Shown here: positions 44,054 to 55,724 of the stretch, piece by piece
How the letters are laid out: every line of letters starts with the position of its first letter
Position numbering within the stretch: the first letter of the stretch is position 1
Source: Rhodococcus sp. W8901
Lineage (GTDB): Bacteria > Actinomycetota > Actinomycetes > Mycobacteriales > Mycobacteriaceae
Direction: 5' to 3'
NCBI RefSeq assembly: GCF_013348805.1
Contig: NZ_CP054690.1
Span: forward strand, 1,116,001 to 1,180,000
DNA: 64,000 nt
Notes under the pieces: model-generated
Database searches by the model: none
Told to the model about the DNA's origin: nothing
Seen by the model: only the letters and a program-made list of their open reading frames with translations
Made by a program: the position numbers and the translations under genes

Positions 44054-44074
44054 CATGAGTCGATAAGACTCAAC
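44054..44074. promoter_or_regulatory. HAIR element (HspR-binding site)
   Basis: CATGAGT-N7-ACTCAAC matches the HspR-associated inverted repeat CTTGAGT-N7-ACTCAAG at 12 of 14 positions, with the correct seven-base spacer. It ends 18 bases before the clp start, so repressor bound here would cover the promoter or ribosome-binding region. Confidence 0.8.
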
Positions 44075-44091
44075 TTTGGAGGAGGCTGCGA

Positions 44092-46524
<2,433 letters not shown>

Positions 46525-46536
46525 TCGCGGTAGAAG

Positions 46537-46579
46537 AAGGGGCGGTACAGGCGAATTCGATTCGCCTGTACCGCCCCTT
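46537..46579. terminator. Perfect 19-bp bidirectional terminator
   Basis: AAGGGGCGGTACAGGCGAA and its complement around TTCGA, between the convergent clp and tetR genes. Confidence 0.88.
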
Positions 46580-46586
46580 CGTGTGT

Positions 46587-47168
46587 CTAACGGACCCGCA
46601 GTCCGTCGATGAAGATCGACGTGATCTCGTGTGCGAACTGTGCGTTCGACTTCGTCGGGGACTTCCGGAACCACCGGCTGGTGAGCCACACCGCGTCGCG
46701 CATCAGCTGGTAGAAGGTGGCGGACTCGACGTCGCTGCGGAGATCGCCCGACGCCTGCGCCTCCTCGATGCACTGCAGCCATAACGTCGCCGCGAAATCG
46801 CCCTTGTCGTCGAGGCTGGCCTCGAGCATCTGATCGCGCATGTAGTCCGTCTCGACCTGCCAGATCGCGGTCGCGTGACGGTGGTTCTCGGCGGAGTCGA
46901 TCGCGACCAGGACGAGGGCCTCGAGCCGCTCGATCGGCGGAAGGCCCTGGCCGATCACCTCGGAGCACTTCTCGTACAGCTCGTCGACGTACACCCGGAT
47001 GATCTCGGTGACGATCGCGTCCTTGGACGGGAAGTAGTGGTAGAGCGTGCCGGAGTAGACGCCGCACGCGTCGGCGATCTCGCGGACCGTCGTCGCGGAG
47101 ATGCCCTTCGTTGCGAAGATCTCACCGGAACGTTCGAGTATCTGACGCCGACGTTCCTGCGGATCCAT
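46587..47168 (-). CDS. KstR2-like TetR-family regulator
   Basis: 193 aa. HTH with TTVREIADACGVYSGTLYHYFPSKDAIV, and a C-terminal domain with YQLMRDAVWLTSRWFR, close to KstR2 (FIRDTTWVSVRWYR). KstR2 represses the genes for the final C and D rings of cholesterol and binds a steroid-derived CoA thioester. It is divergent from an SDR-kshA group; the dyad at 47274 is a likely operator. Assigned as KstR2-like, not proven orthologous. Confidence 0.8.
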   Translation of the reverse strand: MDPQERRRQILERSGEIFATKGISATTVREIADACGVYSGTLYHYFPSKDAIVTEIIRVYVDELYEKCSEVIGQGLPPIERLEALVLVAIDSAENHRHATAIWQVETDYMRDQMLEASLDDKGDFAATLWLQCIEEAQASGDLRSDVESATFYQLMRDAVWLTSRWFRKSPTKSNAQFAHEITSIFIDGLRVR

Positions 47169-47273
47169 TCGGACTTCCCCCTGTACCTGGGTCGATTCTG
47201 TGTCGGTCGAGGCGCCTCATGCTACCTGTGCCCGCACAGCCCGCGCCCGACCCGGCAAGGCAATCCTACATTG

Positions 47274-47291
47274 ATTGAGCGTTTGCTCAAT
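47274..47291. promoter_or_regulatory. Perfect dyad ATTGAGC-GTTT-GCTCAAT
   Basis: Seven-base perfect arms with four-base spacer between divergent tetR (start 47168) and SDR (start 47355). The same half-site and spacing recur at 58863. Confidence 0.7.
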
Positions 47292-47354
47292 TCGGTGTCT
47301 TGGATCACAATGATCGGCGACTTGTGACCGAGTGAGCAGCAGCAGGAGTGATTG

Positions 47355-48110
47355 ATGGGTGTACTCGAGGGTGACGTCGCGCTGGTGACGGGCGCCGGAC
47401 AGGGGATCGGGCGGGGAATCGCGCTCGCCCTCGCGGTCGACGGCGCGCGCGTCGCGGTCGTCGGCCGGACCCTGTCCAAGGTGGCCGACACCGCCGACGA
47501 GATCGTCCGCAGGGGAGGCGACGCGGTCGCCCTCCGGTGCGACGTCACCGACCCCGAACAGATCGACGCCGTGGTCGCCGACGTGGTGGCGCGGTACGGA
47601 AGCCTGTCGATTCTGGTGAACAATGCCCAGACGCCGGCGCACGGTACGCTGCTCGAGGTCAGCGAAGACGACTACCGCGGCAGCATGAACTCGGGACCGC
47701 TGGCGACCCTGCGGATGATGCGGGCGTGCCACCCGCACCTGAAGGGCCGTGGGTCGATCGTCAACCTGGGGTCGGCGGCCGGGCTGAAGTGGGATCCCAC
47801 CGGGACAGGCGCGTACGCCGCGGCGAAGGAGGCCGTCCGGGTGCTCACCCGGACGGCGGCCTGCGAGTGGGGCGCCGACGGCATCCGCGTCAACGCCATC
47901 CTGCCGCTGGCGTCGACGCCCCTGATGGACGAGTGGGCCGATCTCAATCCGGAGGCGTACGGCGAGTACCTCCGGAGCGTGCCGCTGGGGCGTCTGGGCG
48001 ACGCCGAAACCGATATCGGGCCGGCCGTGGTGTTCCTGTGCAGCGCCTCCGCGCGGTACATCACCGGCCATTCGCTGCCGGTGGACGGAGGACAGGCTTT
48101 CCTGAGGTGA
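47355..48110 (+). CDS. SDR-family oxidoreductase
   Basis: 251-aa classical SDR: TGAGQGIGRG cofactor motif, NNAQ in place of NNAG, catalytic Ser in NLGSAAG, and YAAAKEAV supplying YxxxK. C-terminal PVDGGQAF. The upstream KstR2-like regulator and downstream kshA suggest a hydroxysteroid or beta-hydroxyacyl substrate. ATG 47355 follows GCAGGAG. Confidence 0.87.
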   Translation: MGVLEGDVALVTGAGQGIGRGIALALAVDGARVAVVGRTLSKVADTADEIVRRGGDAVALRCDVTDPEQIDAVVADVVARYGSLSILVNNAQTPAHGTLLEVSEDDYRGSMNSGPLATLRMMRACHPHLKGRGSIVNLGSAAGLKWDPTGTGAYAAAKEAVRVLTRTAACEWGADGIRVNAILPLASTPLMDEWADLNPEAYGEYLRSVPLGRLGDAETDIGPAVVFLCSASARYITGHSLPVDGGQAFLR

Positions 48111-48211
48111 TGATCGGTCGAATTCTTTACCGCTCAACGGAAATGGACCAGGAAGAGCGCACTGCCTACTCGTACGCTCGCTGAATACAGTTCCAACGGA
48201 AAGGTCGCACA

Positions 48212-48484
48212 ATGCAACCGATCGAATGTGGATCGTGCGGTAACCGGGTACTCGTCGAGAAGTTCAGCCCGACTCACACCAGTACCCAGTGGGTCGACGA
48301 CGCGGAGAGCAACTGCGCCGAATTCCGCGCACAGGCCGAGAAGGGCGTGCACAGCATGTACGTCCGCACGTGCTACTCGCTGCGTAACACCATCGACGAG
48401 GCGGTCGAGAACGGCACCATCGCGGAGTCCTACCGCACCGTGCCGGTCGCGGGATCGACGCAGGAAGTCCGCTCGTACACCTAG
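48212..48484 (+). CDS. 90-aa CxxC protein upstream of kshA
   Basis: Small soluble protein with the N-terminal metal-type motif CGSCGNRV and single cysteines later (SNCAEF, RTCYSL). The rest is acidic and Thr/Ser rich. It could bind zinc or an iron-sulfur cluster; I do not recognise the family. ATG 48212 follows GGAAAGG. It lies 89 bases before kshA and after the SDR, with a hairpin between it and kshA, so it may be an accessory or electron-transfer partner of the oxygenase. Confidence 0.75.
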   Translation: MQPIECGSCGNRVLVEKFSPTHTSTQWVDDAESNCAEFRAQAEKGVHSMYVRTCYSLRNTIDEAVENGTIAESYRTVPVAGSTQEVRSYT

Positions 48485-48488
48485 TCAT

Positions 48489-48517
48489 CGGAACCAGATT
48501 CTCTGTGGTTCCGGGGG
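48489..48517 (+). terminator. Hairpin between the CxxC gene and kshA
   Basis: Eight-base perfect stem CGGAACCA / TGGTTCCG, nine-base loop, then GGGGTTTT. A partial terminator that would let kshA be expressed at a different level or from its own promoter. Confidence 0.6.
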
Positions 48518-48573
48518 TTTTCATGCGGCTTGCACAAGGGCGAGCACGCGAACACATCATTTGAGGAGGCAAG

Positions 48574-49734
48574 ATGACCGAGATCGCCGACGACGTCGAG
48601 GTTCGGGAGATCGAGGCGGGCAAGAACCCCGATCGTTTCGCGCGTGGCTGGCACTGCATCGGCCGTGCCAAGGATTTCCGCGACGGGAAGCCGCACCAGG
48701 TCAAGATCTTCGGCACCGACCTGGTCGTGTTCGAGGACAGCAAGGGCGAGCTCCAGGTTCTCGACGCGTTCTGCCGTCACATGGGTGGCAACCTCGCGAT
48801 GGGTGAGATCAAGGGCGACAACATCGCCTGCCCGTTCCACGACTGGCGTTGGAACGGCAAGGGCAAGTGCACGGAGATCCCCTACGCTCGCCGCGTTCCC
48901 CCGGTCGCCAAGACCAAGGCGTGGGTCAAGCTCGAGCGCAACGGCCTGTTCTTCGTGTACAGCGACCCGCAGGGCAACCCGCCGCCGGCCGACGTCACGA
49001 TCCCGCAGATCGAGGGCTTCGACGAGGGCGGCTGGAGCGACTGGAGCTGGAACACCTACTACGTCGAGGGCTCGCACTGCCGCGAGATCGTCGACAACGT
49101 GGTGGACATGGCGCACTTCTTCTACGTGCACTTCCAGATCCCGACCTACTTCAAGAACATCTTCGAGGGTCACGTCGCGACCCAGGTGATGCGCTCGGGT
49201 GGTCGTGACGACATCCAGACCGGCGTCCAGCTGGGTATGGCCGAGGCCGAGACGATCTCGGACGCTTCGTACTTCGGTCCGTCCTTCATGCTGGACACCG
49301 TCTACACGGTTGCCGGCGACATCAAGGTCGAGACCAAGCTGGCGAACTGCCACTACCCGATCACGAACAACTCGTTCCTGCTGCAGTGGGGCACCGTCGT
49401 CAAGCGGACCGAGGGTCTGTCGGACGAGGACGCCAAGGCGATGGCGGAGCAGTTCACCGAGGGCGTCGAGCACCAGTTCAAGCAGGACATCGCGATCTGG
49501 AACCACAAGAGCCGGATCGAGAACCCGCTGCTGACCGAGGAAGACGGCCCGGTCTACCAGCTGCGTCGCTGGTACCAGCAGTTCTACGTCGACGTCGAGG
49601 ACGTCACCGAGGACATGACCAAGCGGTTCGAGTTCGAGGTCGACACCACCCGCGCACAGGAGAACTGGCGTGACGTGGTCGCGGACAACGTCGCGAAGGG
49701 CGTCAAGCCCGTCGAGCTGGTCGCGGACGTCTAG
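48574..49734 (+). CDS. kshA: KshA, 3-ketosteroid 9alpha-hydroxylase oxygenase
   Basis: 386-aa Rieske oxygenase. The [2Fe-2S] ligands are Cys67, His69, Cys86 and His89. The mononuclear iron motif NVVDMAHFFYVH follows the NxxDxxHx4H pattern; FCRHMGGNL and CPFHDWRWNG are diagnostic. With the reductase KshB (not here) it hydroxylates C9 of androstadienedione or its side-chain-bearing CoA thioesters, opening ring B. Rhodococci carry several KshA paralogues with different steroid preferences. ATG 48574 follows GAGGAGG. Confidence 0.94.
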   Translation: MTEIADDVEVREIEAGKNPDRFARGWHCIGRAKDFRDGKPHQVKIFGTDLVVFEDSKGELQVLDAFCRHMGGNLAMGEIKGDNIACPFHDWRWNGKGKCTEIPYARRVPPVAKTKAWVKLERNGLFFVYSDPQGNPPPADVTIPQIEGFDEGGWSDWSWNTYYVEGSHCREIVDNVVDMAHFFYVHFQIPTYFKNIFEGHVATQVMRSGGRDDIQTGVQLGMAEAETISDASYFGPSFMLDTVYTVAGDIKVETKLANCHYPITNNSFLLQWGTVVKRTEGLSDEDAKAMAEQFTEGVEHQFKQDIAIWNHKSRIENPLLTEEDGPVYQLRRWYQQFYVDVEDVTEDMTKRFEFEVDTTRAQENWRDVVADNVAKGVKPVELVADV

Positions 49735-49751
49735 GTCTGCCGACTGCAACG

Positions 49752-49794
49752 CCTGTGCCCCTGCCGAATTGTTCGGTAGGGGCGCAGGAGTTTT
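49752..49794 (+). terminator. Rho-independent terminator after kshA
   Basis: 17-bp stem (two G-U pairs), TTG loop, followed by AGTTTT, 18 bases after the kshA stop. Confidence 0.85.
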
Positions 49795-49821
49795 CAGGTT
49801 CGGTGGGGGAGCGGTGAAGAT

Positions 49822-51108
49822 CTACAGCGAGGGTGCGGTTCTCGAAACCCGAGCCGTCTGAGTCGCATCCGTCGCCCGTCTCGCCGCCACCGCCGCAACG
49901 AGACGCACCAGGTCGGGTGCTGTCCCGACGTCCAAGCCGGTGAGGGTAGCGACTTTTCGCAGCCTGTAGGCCACCGTGTTCGGGTGTACGTGCAACGCAG
50001 CGGCCGCGGCGGAGCGGTCGCAGCCGGTGTCGAGGTAGGACTCCAGCGTTTCGAGCACGACCGGGTTGGACTGCAACGGTGACAGAAGGTCTGCCAGCAG
50101 CGGCGTCGCTGCGCTCGGCCGGGTGAGCTGATATTCGAGCGCGACGTCCCGGAGTCGCACGGTGCCGTTGCCGCGCCCGCATCGGCGGGCGACGTCGAGG
50201 ATCTCTCGAGCCTGCTCGTATGCCTGTGGCACCTTCTGTGGCGCTGCCACCGACACTGCCGTCAGGACCGCGGCACCGATCGTCCGCTCCATGTCCCGCA
50301 GGTTCCGACTCAGTTGCGCGTACTGTGCGCTGTCCTGCCAGTCGTCCACCCCAGGGGTGGGCTCGAGAATCGGGATCAGGACACCGCCGCCACTGCTCGT
50401 GAGCATGCTCAACGCGTTGTCGCGGCCGACGTTGTCCAACTCGCGCTGTAATCGCCGAACCTTACGACGTTCTGCCACCACCGCGTCGATACCGGCCGAC
50501 CGCTCGTCCGGATGGGGTTCGACGTGGAGCGACAGCACCCAGTACAAGCGGGGAAGGTCGATACCGAACCGTTCCGCTGTCCCCGTGGTATTCGGGCCGG
50601 ACGTCAACTCCAGGAACAAGTCTCGCCGCGCTGAGTCCTCCTCGCCGTGAACCGCTGGATCGGAGCCGTATCCTGCCAGCACCGCGGTTGTCGCTGCCAG
50701 CAGGTGCCTGTGCAGCAGCGTTCCGGCCCGCGACAGGTCAGTGGTGTCCTCGGGGCCGGCGAGGTCACCGATCACTTTCCACCAGTGATCGACAGCGAGG
50801 TGATACGCGTGCAGCACCTCCGCGAGCGGAACCAGTTCCTCTGCCCGCCGCTGCGCCGACGCGCGGATCCGCATCAATCCCTCGTCGTCCGTCGTCTGCA
50901 ACGACCGCAGGCTCGCGATGAGCACCTCGAAGTTGCACCGGATGATCACCGTGACGTCGCTGCGTACTGCTTCTTCGGGCAGTGACCGATAGAACGGCAC
51001 CTGCCTCCATACCAACTCGACCGTCGCCGCCACGATTGTGTGGGTGCGCTGGGCGAGCTGATCGGCTATCGGTCGGCCACCGATGGCGATGGGTTTGTCC
51101 ACAGGCAC
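49822..51108 (-). CDS. PucR-family transcriptional regulator
   Basis: 428 aa: N-terminal sensory region (about 1-150), a GGDEF-like central part, and the C-terminal PucR HTH (DRSAAAAALHVHPNTVAYRLRKV). Such regulators usually activate adjacent catabolic operons; the divergent SGNH-MFS-hydrolase group is the likely target. GTG 51108 is 4 bases from GGAGGAG; GTG 51102 has better spacing and is an equal alternative. Confidence 0.85.
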   Translation of the reverse strand: MPVDKPIAIGGRPIADQLAQRTHTIVAATVELVWRQVPFYRSLPEEAVRSDVTVIIRCNFEVLIASLRSLQTTDDEGLMRIRASAQRRAEELVPLAEVLHAYHLAVDHWWKVIGDLAGPEDTTDLSRAGTLLHRHLLAATTAVLAGYGSDPAVHGEEDSARRDLFLELTSGPNTTGTAERFGIDLPRLYWVLSLHVEPHPDERSAGIDAVVAERRKVRRLQRELDNVGRDNALSMLTSSGGGVLIPILEPTPGVDDWQDSAQYAQLSRNLRDMERTIGAAVLTAVSVAAPQKVPQAYEQAREILDVARRCGRGNGTVRLRDVALEYQLTRPSAATPLLADLLSPLQSNPVVLETLESYLDTGCDRSAAAAALHVHPNTVAYRLRKVATLTGLDVGTAPDLVRLVAAVAARRATDATQTARVSRTAPSL

Positions 51109-51243
51109 AACACTCCTCCGATAGTCGGTTTGCTCAAACAACGACGACCTGTCGCTTTCCGGTGAATATGTAATACGCATCACTCCGAAATCGACAAGTC
51201 CGACCACAGTGAGCCTGCCCGCCGACCGAAGGAGGTGTCCGCC

Positions 51244-51810
51244 GTGCGTTCCTTGATCCAGCTAGAAGCGCTGAGCGCGGACACCGACCTCGTCACCGTC
51301 ACCATCGGCGCCAACGACATCAATCTGGTCACCACTGCACCCCGCTGCCTCAATCCGCTTCCGGAGCGGTACGGCACCTCGTGTGCAGACGCGTTCACCG
51401 CCGGTGGTGTCGACCAGCAGCGCCCGCTCGTCGACCAGGTCGCCCCGCAGTGGGGAACGGCGCTCGACGAGATCCGGGCACACGCGCCGAACGCCGAGAT
51501 CGTCGTCGTCGGCTACGGCACCTACACGCACCCGGGTGGATGCCCAGACCGGCAACCGATGTGGCCGCGCGACGCTGACTACCTGCAGAACGTCATCGAT
51601 TCCGTCGACGATGCCATGGCGGCCCAGGCACGTTCCCGTGCAATGGCATTCGTCGATATCCGAACGGTGCCCTCCGGGCACGACATCTGCGCCGACGTGA
51701 GCCGGGCGCACTATGCCGGCGTCGTGCCCGCTGAATCCGCTGTACCACTGCACCCGACCGCACTGGGTATGCAGGCGATCGGCGCCTACGTCGCCGAACA
51801 GATCCGCTGA
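51244..51810 (+). pseudogene. SGNH/GDSL hydrolase lacking its N-terminal third
   Basis: 188-aa C-terminal part of a secreted SGNH esterase. Block III (TIGANDIN) is near residue 23 and the block V histidine is in LHPTALG. The block I nucleophile (GDS) and block II glycine are absent, and so is a signal peptide. Only about 130 bases separate the frame from the PucR start, too little for the missing ~75 residues. A good GAAGGAGGTG before GTG 51244 means a truncated protein may still be made, but it should be inactive. Confidence 0.7.
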
Positions 51811-51862
51811 TCCGCCCTTTCGGCCTACACGCCACCCTTCCCCTTCGACACTGAGGACTCCC

Positions 51863-53212
51863 ATGTCGCTGCCTCGAACCGTGACGGGCGCCCCTGCCCC
51901 GGACACCGGCCGCACCACAATACTCAGCGGGGCGCTGGTCGCCCTGTTCCTCGCCAACCTCCTCAACTTCTTCGACCGGTCGATCCCTTCGGTCGTCGCC
52001 GAGCCGATCAAGCACGAATTCGCCCTCAGTGACTTGCAGTTGGGCCTGATCACGTCAGCCTTCACCGTTGTGTACGCGATCGCGGGACTGCCACTCGGGC
52101 GCCTTGCCGACCGCGGAAACCGCCCGGGGATCATCGGTGTCGGACTGCTTGTGTGGAGTGGTCTGACCGCAGCCACCGGGGCCGCTGGCAACTACATGCT
52201 CTTTGTCCTCGTCCGACTCGGCGTCGGTGTCGGAGAGGCCGCCTTCACCCCAGCCGCGAACTCGATGATCGGCGACCTCTATCAGGCCGATAGGCGTTCT
52301 CGTGCCGTCGGTATCTTCATGCTGGGACTCCCGATGGGGCTGATGCTCGCCTACTTCACGGTCGGCAGGATCGCCGAGGCCTTCGACTCGTGGCGGGCAC
52401 CGTTCTTCGTCGCCGCGGTCCCGGGCGTCATCCTCGCGCTCGTGATGCTTCGGATGCGCGATCCCGAACGCGGTGGTGCTGAGCAGGTCTCGATCACCGA
52501 ATCAGGCGCGATTCGGCGTCCGATCCGCCTCCTGCTGTCGATCCCGACCCTGCGCTGGCTGATCCTCGCCGGCCTGACCTTCAACTTTGCGGCCTATGCG
52601 GTCAACTCCTTCACAGTCCCGCTCCTGATGCGACAGTACGAACTGAAACTGACGTCCGCGGCCGTCGTCACCGGCGTCATCGTCGGGCTCACCGGGTTGT
52701 TCGGCCTGCTGCTCGGGGCTCGCTACGCCGACCGGGCCTCGGCCACCTCGCCGCGGTCCCGGCTGATGATCGGCGTCGTCGCCAGCGCCGTCGCGGCGCC
52801 GCTCACCGCGTTGGCGCTGATGCAGAAGGGCGGCAGCGTATTCCTGTTCGCCCTGCTGTTCTCGCTCGGCTGGCTGCTCGCCTACGGCTTCTACATCAGC
52901 GTGTATCCCGCGATTCACGACGTTGTCGTTCCGCAGCTACGTGCCACCGCAACCGCGTTGTTCTTCGCCGCGATGTACCTACTCGGAGGATTTGCCGGAC
53001 CGGTTGTGGTCGGCGGCATCTCCGACTGGTTCGCCGAACGTGCGGCACACAGCGCCGGCGTGCAGGGCGTCGCGCAGTTCGCAGGCCAGGGTCTCAACTC
53101 CGCGCTCTACCTGGTGCCGTTGATGCTCGCACTGACCGCGGGTTTCATCTACCTCGCTAGCCGTCGGGTGGATGTGGACTCAATTCGTATGCGGTCCAGT
53201 CTCGCCGACTGA
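51863..53212 (+). CDS. MFS transporter, spinster/anion-like
   Basis: 449 aa with 12 helices. N-terminal LLNFFDRSIPSVV, loop motif GRLADRGNRPGII, and GEAAFTPAANSMIGDLYQADRRSRAVG are typical of spinster-like carriers found beside ester- or steroid-degrading genes. ATG 51863 follows GAGGA. It lies between the SGNH remnant and the PETase-like hydrolase, so it may import the acid or alcohol released outside the cell. Confidence 0.85.
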   Translation: MSLPRTVTGAPAPDTGRTTILSGALVALFLANLLNFFDRSIPSVVAEPIKHEFALSDLQLGLITSAFTVVYAIAGLPLGRLADRGNRPGIIGVGLLVWSGLTAATGAAGNYMLFVLVRLGVGVGEAAFTPAANSMIGDLYQADRRSRAVGIFMLGLPMGLMLAYFTVGRIAEAFDSWRAPFFVAAVPGVILALVMLRMRDPERGGAEQVSITESGAIRRPIRLLLSIPTLRWLILAGLTFNFAAYAVNSFTVPLLMRQYELKLTSAAVVTGVIVGLTGLFGLLLGARYADRASATSPRSRLMIGVVASAVAAPLTALALMQKGGSVFLFALLFSLGWLLAYGFYISVYPAIHDVVVPQLRATATALFFAAMYLLGGFAGPVVVGGISDWFAERAAHSAGVQGVAQFAGQGLNSALYLVPLMLALTAGFIYLASRRVDVDSIRMRSSLAD

Positions 53213-53244
53213 CCGTGCCGATCAAATTCGAAAGGTAGACCTTC

Positions 53245-54105
53245 ATGCGAAAATCCCTCAATCTGTTCGCGAATGCTGCAACGACGGTTGCGCTGTGCGC
53301 GACACTCGGGCTCACGGGCCCGGCCGGAACGGCGGCCGCCGAGACGCCCGGCATCCCGAGCGTCGGGCACGACTGGGCGGGTGCAGGGCCGTACACGCCG
53401 AACGTCTCGATCGGGCTGGTACATACTCTGTACTACCCGGGTGAGCTCGGCGCACGCGGCGAGAAGCACCCCGTGGTGATTTGGGGGAACGGGACCGGCG
53501 TGCTCCCCGGTGCGTACGCCTCGTTGTTGCGCCACTACGCCAGCCACGGATTCATCGTGGTCGCCGCCAATACCCCGGCGAGCAACTTCGCCGTCACCAT
53601 GCGGTCGGGAATTGACCTCATCGCAGGCAAGGCAGCCAACCCATCGAGTGTCTTCTTCGGCAAGGTCGACCTGGAACACATTGGTGCGGTAGGGCATTCA
53701 CAGGGCGGTTCGGCAGCGATCAATGCCGCGATCGACGACCGCGTCGACACCGCCGTCGCGATCCAGCCGGGCCCGCTCAACGATGTCGACCTCATCGACG
53801 AGCCCGTTCTCTATCTCGCAGGTGAGGCCGACGCAATCGTCTGGCCGGCAGTGGTGCGGGCGATGTACGAGGACGCCGACCACGTGCCCGCCGAGTATCT
53901 GGAACTGCGCGACGCTACGCACTTCGGCACATCGATCACCGGCGGCGATATGCGCGGACCGAGCACGGCGTGGCTGCGGTACTGGCTACTCGACGATCCG
54001 AACGCCCGCACCGAGTTCTTCGGCGCGAGCTGCGGGTACTGCACTGACACCCAGCAGTTCTCGGACTTCGACCGCAACGATCTGGCCCGGCAGATCCCGG
54101 GCTGA
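53245..54105 (+). CDS. Secreted alpha/beta hydrolase, PETase/cutinase-like
   Basis: 286 aa with a signal peptide (about 1-32, AAAE). The triad is visible: Ser152 in GHSQGG, Asp196 in GEADAI and His226 in DATHFG. VVIWGNGTG and HGFIVVAANTP match the polyester-hydrolase/dienelactone-like fold. A C-terminal pair of cysteines (SCGYC) may form a disulfide. The likely substrates are extracellular esters or polyesters; this is inference from fold. ATG 53245 follows AAAGG. Confidence 0.82.
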   Translation: MRKSLNLFANAATTVALCATLGLTGPAGTAAAETPGIPSVGHDWAGAGPYTPNVSIGLVHTLYYPGELGARGEKHPVVIWGNGTGVLPGAYASLLRHYASHGFIVVAANTPASNFAVTMRSGIDLIAGKAANPSSVFFGKVDLEHIGAVGHSQGGSAAINAAIDDRVDTAVAIQPGPLNDVDLIDEPVLYLAGEADAIVWPAVVRAMYEDADHVPAEYLELRDATHFGTSITGGDMRGPSTAWLRYWLLDDPNARTEFFGASCGYCTDTQQFSDFDRNDLARQIPG

Positions 54106-54147
54106 CGGTCGAGTCCCGCGCTGGAGGCACTGTGTGCGCTGCGCATG

Positions 54148-54196
54148 GCGGATGTCACCCCGTCGAAGGCATGGCCTTCGGCGGGGTGACATCCGC
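54148..54196. terminator. 23-bp bidirectional terminator
   Basis: Arms 54148-54170 and 54174-54196 pair over 23 bp with one G-U and an ATG loop, between the convergent hydrolase and carboxylesterase genes. Confidence 0.88.
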
Positions 54197-54215
54197 TTCG
54201 ATCAGGCAGCCGTGG

Positions 54216-55724
54216 TCACCGGATGCCGCTCCACAATTGCCGTCGCTGTGCATGCGGATCCGTCTGCACGGCGGAGACGGTATCGAAGCGCATAGTTGCT
54301 CGGTCACGAACGGTGTAAGGCGCCCAGCCGGGATCACCGTGTGTCGCGAATGCGATCCACGCGGCGTGCATGGTGTCGGCCAAATCCTGCGGCGGGCGTG
54401 CTCCCACCACGTTCTCGAACCCCTCGAGGCCGAGGTTGTCGAAGACGAACGGGATCTCGGCGGTATGGCAAGCGCCCAGTCGGCCATCGAAGGTCGGTGG
54501 TTGCCAAGCGAATTCGTAGGCGTAGGTGCGTCCCCGGCCGTTGTCGGCATGTGCCTCTGCCAGCCGGATGGCGGGTATCCGGTAGAACCAGTCGGTGCCG
54601 ACGGCCGCGAGTAGGTCTCCGGGACCTGCATTCGGATCGGCTTCTCGGTAAACCGGCAGTGCGACATCGGGGTCGAGCCCGTACGCGGCAACCGCGCCAT
54701 GCGTCAGCTCGGCTGTGACCGCGTCGATCGCGCCGACCGGAACCAGGAAGTAGCGGAACTCCTCGGTGTTGCATCCGATCAGCACGTCGACGTCGCCGCC
54801 CGCGCCGTCCGCTATCGCTTCGGGCGGCGTTACCGGGAGCACTTCGCCGTCCACCACGGGCTCGAACGGCATGAGGTTTCGCGTCACCTCACCCCACCGT
54901 TGCGGATTCGGGTCGGCTGACACCGCGGCCCGCAACTGTTGCTGGGCGGCCAGCACCCGGTCCGCGGGCACAGCGGCGAGGGCTTCCTGGGTTGGCGAAA
55001 TCCCCAGCAGGGAAGCCAGTTCTTCCGAGATCCGCTCGGCGGTCTCGGGCCGTATCGTGTGGTGGGCCGCGCCACTCTGCAGGATTGCGCGCTGGAACAA
55101 GCCTTCGGCTGGTGGGGAGGCGAGTAGCGCTCCGATGCTCATGGCGCCGGCGGATTCGCCGAATACCGTCACAGCCGTGGGGTCGCCGCCGAACGCTGCG
55201 ATATTGTCGCGAACCCAGCGCAACGCCGCGATCTGGTCGCGCAGGCCGAGATTCGTGACCTGCCCGCGTAGCTGTCCGAACCCGTCGACGCCGAGCCGGT
55301 AGTTGATGGTCACCAGCACGACACCGTCGCGGGCGAATGCGGTGCCGTCGTAGGCGGTGGTCGAACCGGAGCCGTTGGTGAACGCACCACCGTGGATCCA
55401 TACCATCACCGGCGCCGTGCCGTTCGGATCCGGTGTCCACACATTGAGGTTCAGGTAGTCCTCGCCCGGGATGAACACTTCGGAAATCAGCGCATCATAG
55501 GGAGGTGCATAGGGGGAGGCCGGTGCGGTGGGTCCGTACTCGCTCGCGTCTCGCACTCCGTCCCACCTGGGACATAGCTGGGGTGGAGCGAACCGGCGTG
55601 CACCGACCGGTGCAGCTGCGTAGGGAATTCCCTTGAAGGAGACCACACCCGTGGTCGGATCCGTCCGGCCGCGTACCGCTCCGTCGGTGGTGGTGACGAC
55701 AGCACTCTGCGCGGCGCGTGTCAT
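54216..55724 (-). CDS. Type B carboxylesterase
   Basis: 502 aa, normal length. [12 protein letters not shown] and [11 protein letters not shown] are family signatures. The oxyanion loop is WIHGGAF, the nucleophile is in FGESAGA (about residue 190), and the catalytic His is in [12 protein letters not shown]. It hydrolyses carboxylic esters in the cytoplasm (no signal peptide). ATG 55724 overlaps the tetR stop (ATGA) and follows AAGGAG, so the two are coupled. Confidence 0.92.
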   Translation of the reverse strand: MTRAAQSAVVTTTDGAVRGRTDPTTGVVSFKGIPYAAAPVGARRFAPPQLCPRWDGVRDASEYGPTAPASPYAPPYDALISEVFIPGEDYLNLNVWTPDPNGTAPVMVWIHGGAFTNGSGSTTAYDGTAFARDGVVLVTINYRLGVDGFGQLRGQVTNLGLRDQIAALRWVRDNIAAFGGDPTAVTVFGESAGAMSIGALLASPPAEGLFQRAILQSGAAHHTIRPETAERISEELASLLGISPTQEALAAVPADRVLAAQQQLRAAVSADPNPQRWGEVTRNLMPFEPVVDGEVLPVTPPEAIADGAGGDVDVLIGCNTEEFRYFLVPVGAIDAVTAELTHGAVAAYGLDPDVALPVYREADPNAGPGDLLAAVGTDWFYRIPAIRLAEAHADNGRGRTYAYEFAWQPPTFDGRLGACHTAEIPFVFDNLGLEGFENVVGARPPQDLADTMHAAWIAFATHGDPGWAPYTVRDRATMRFDTVSAVQTDPHAQRRQLWSGIR

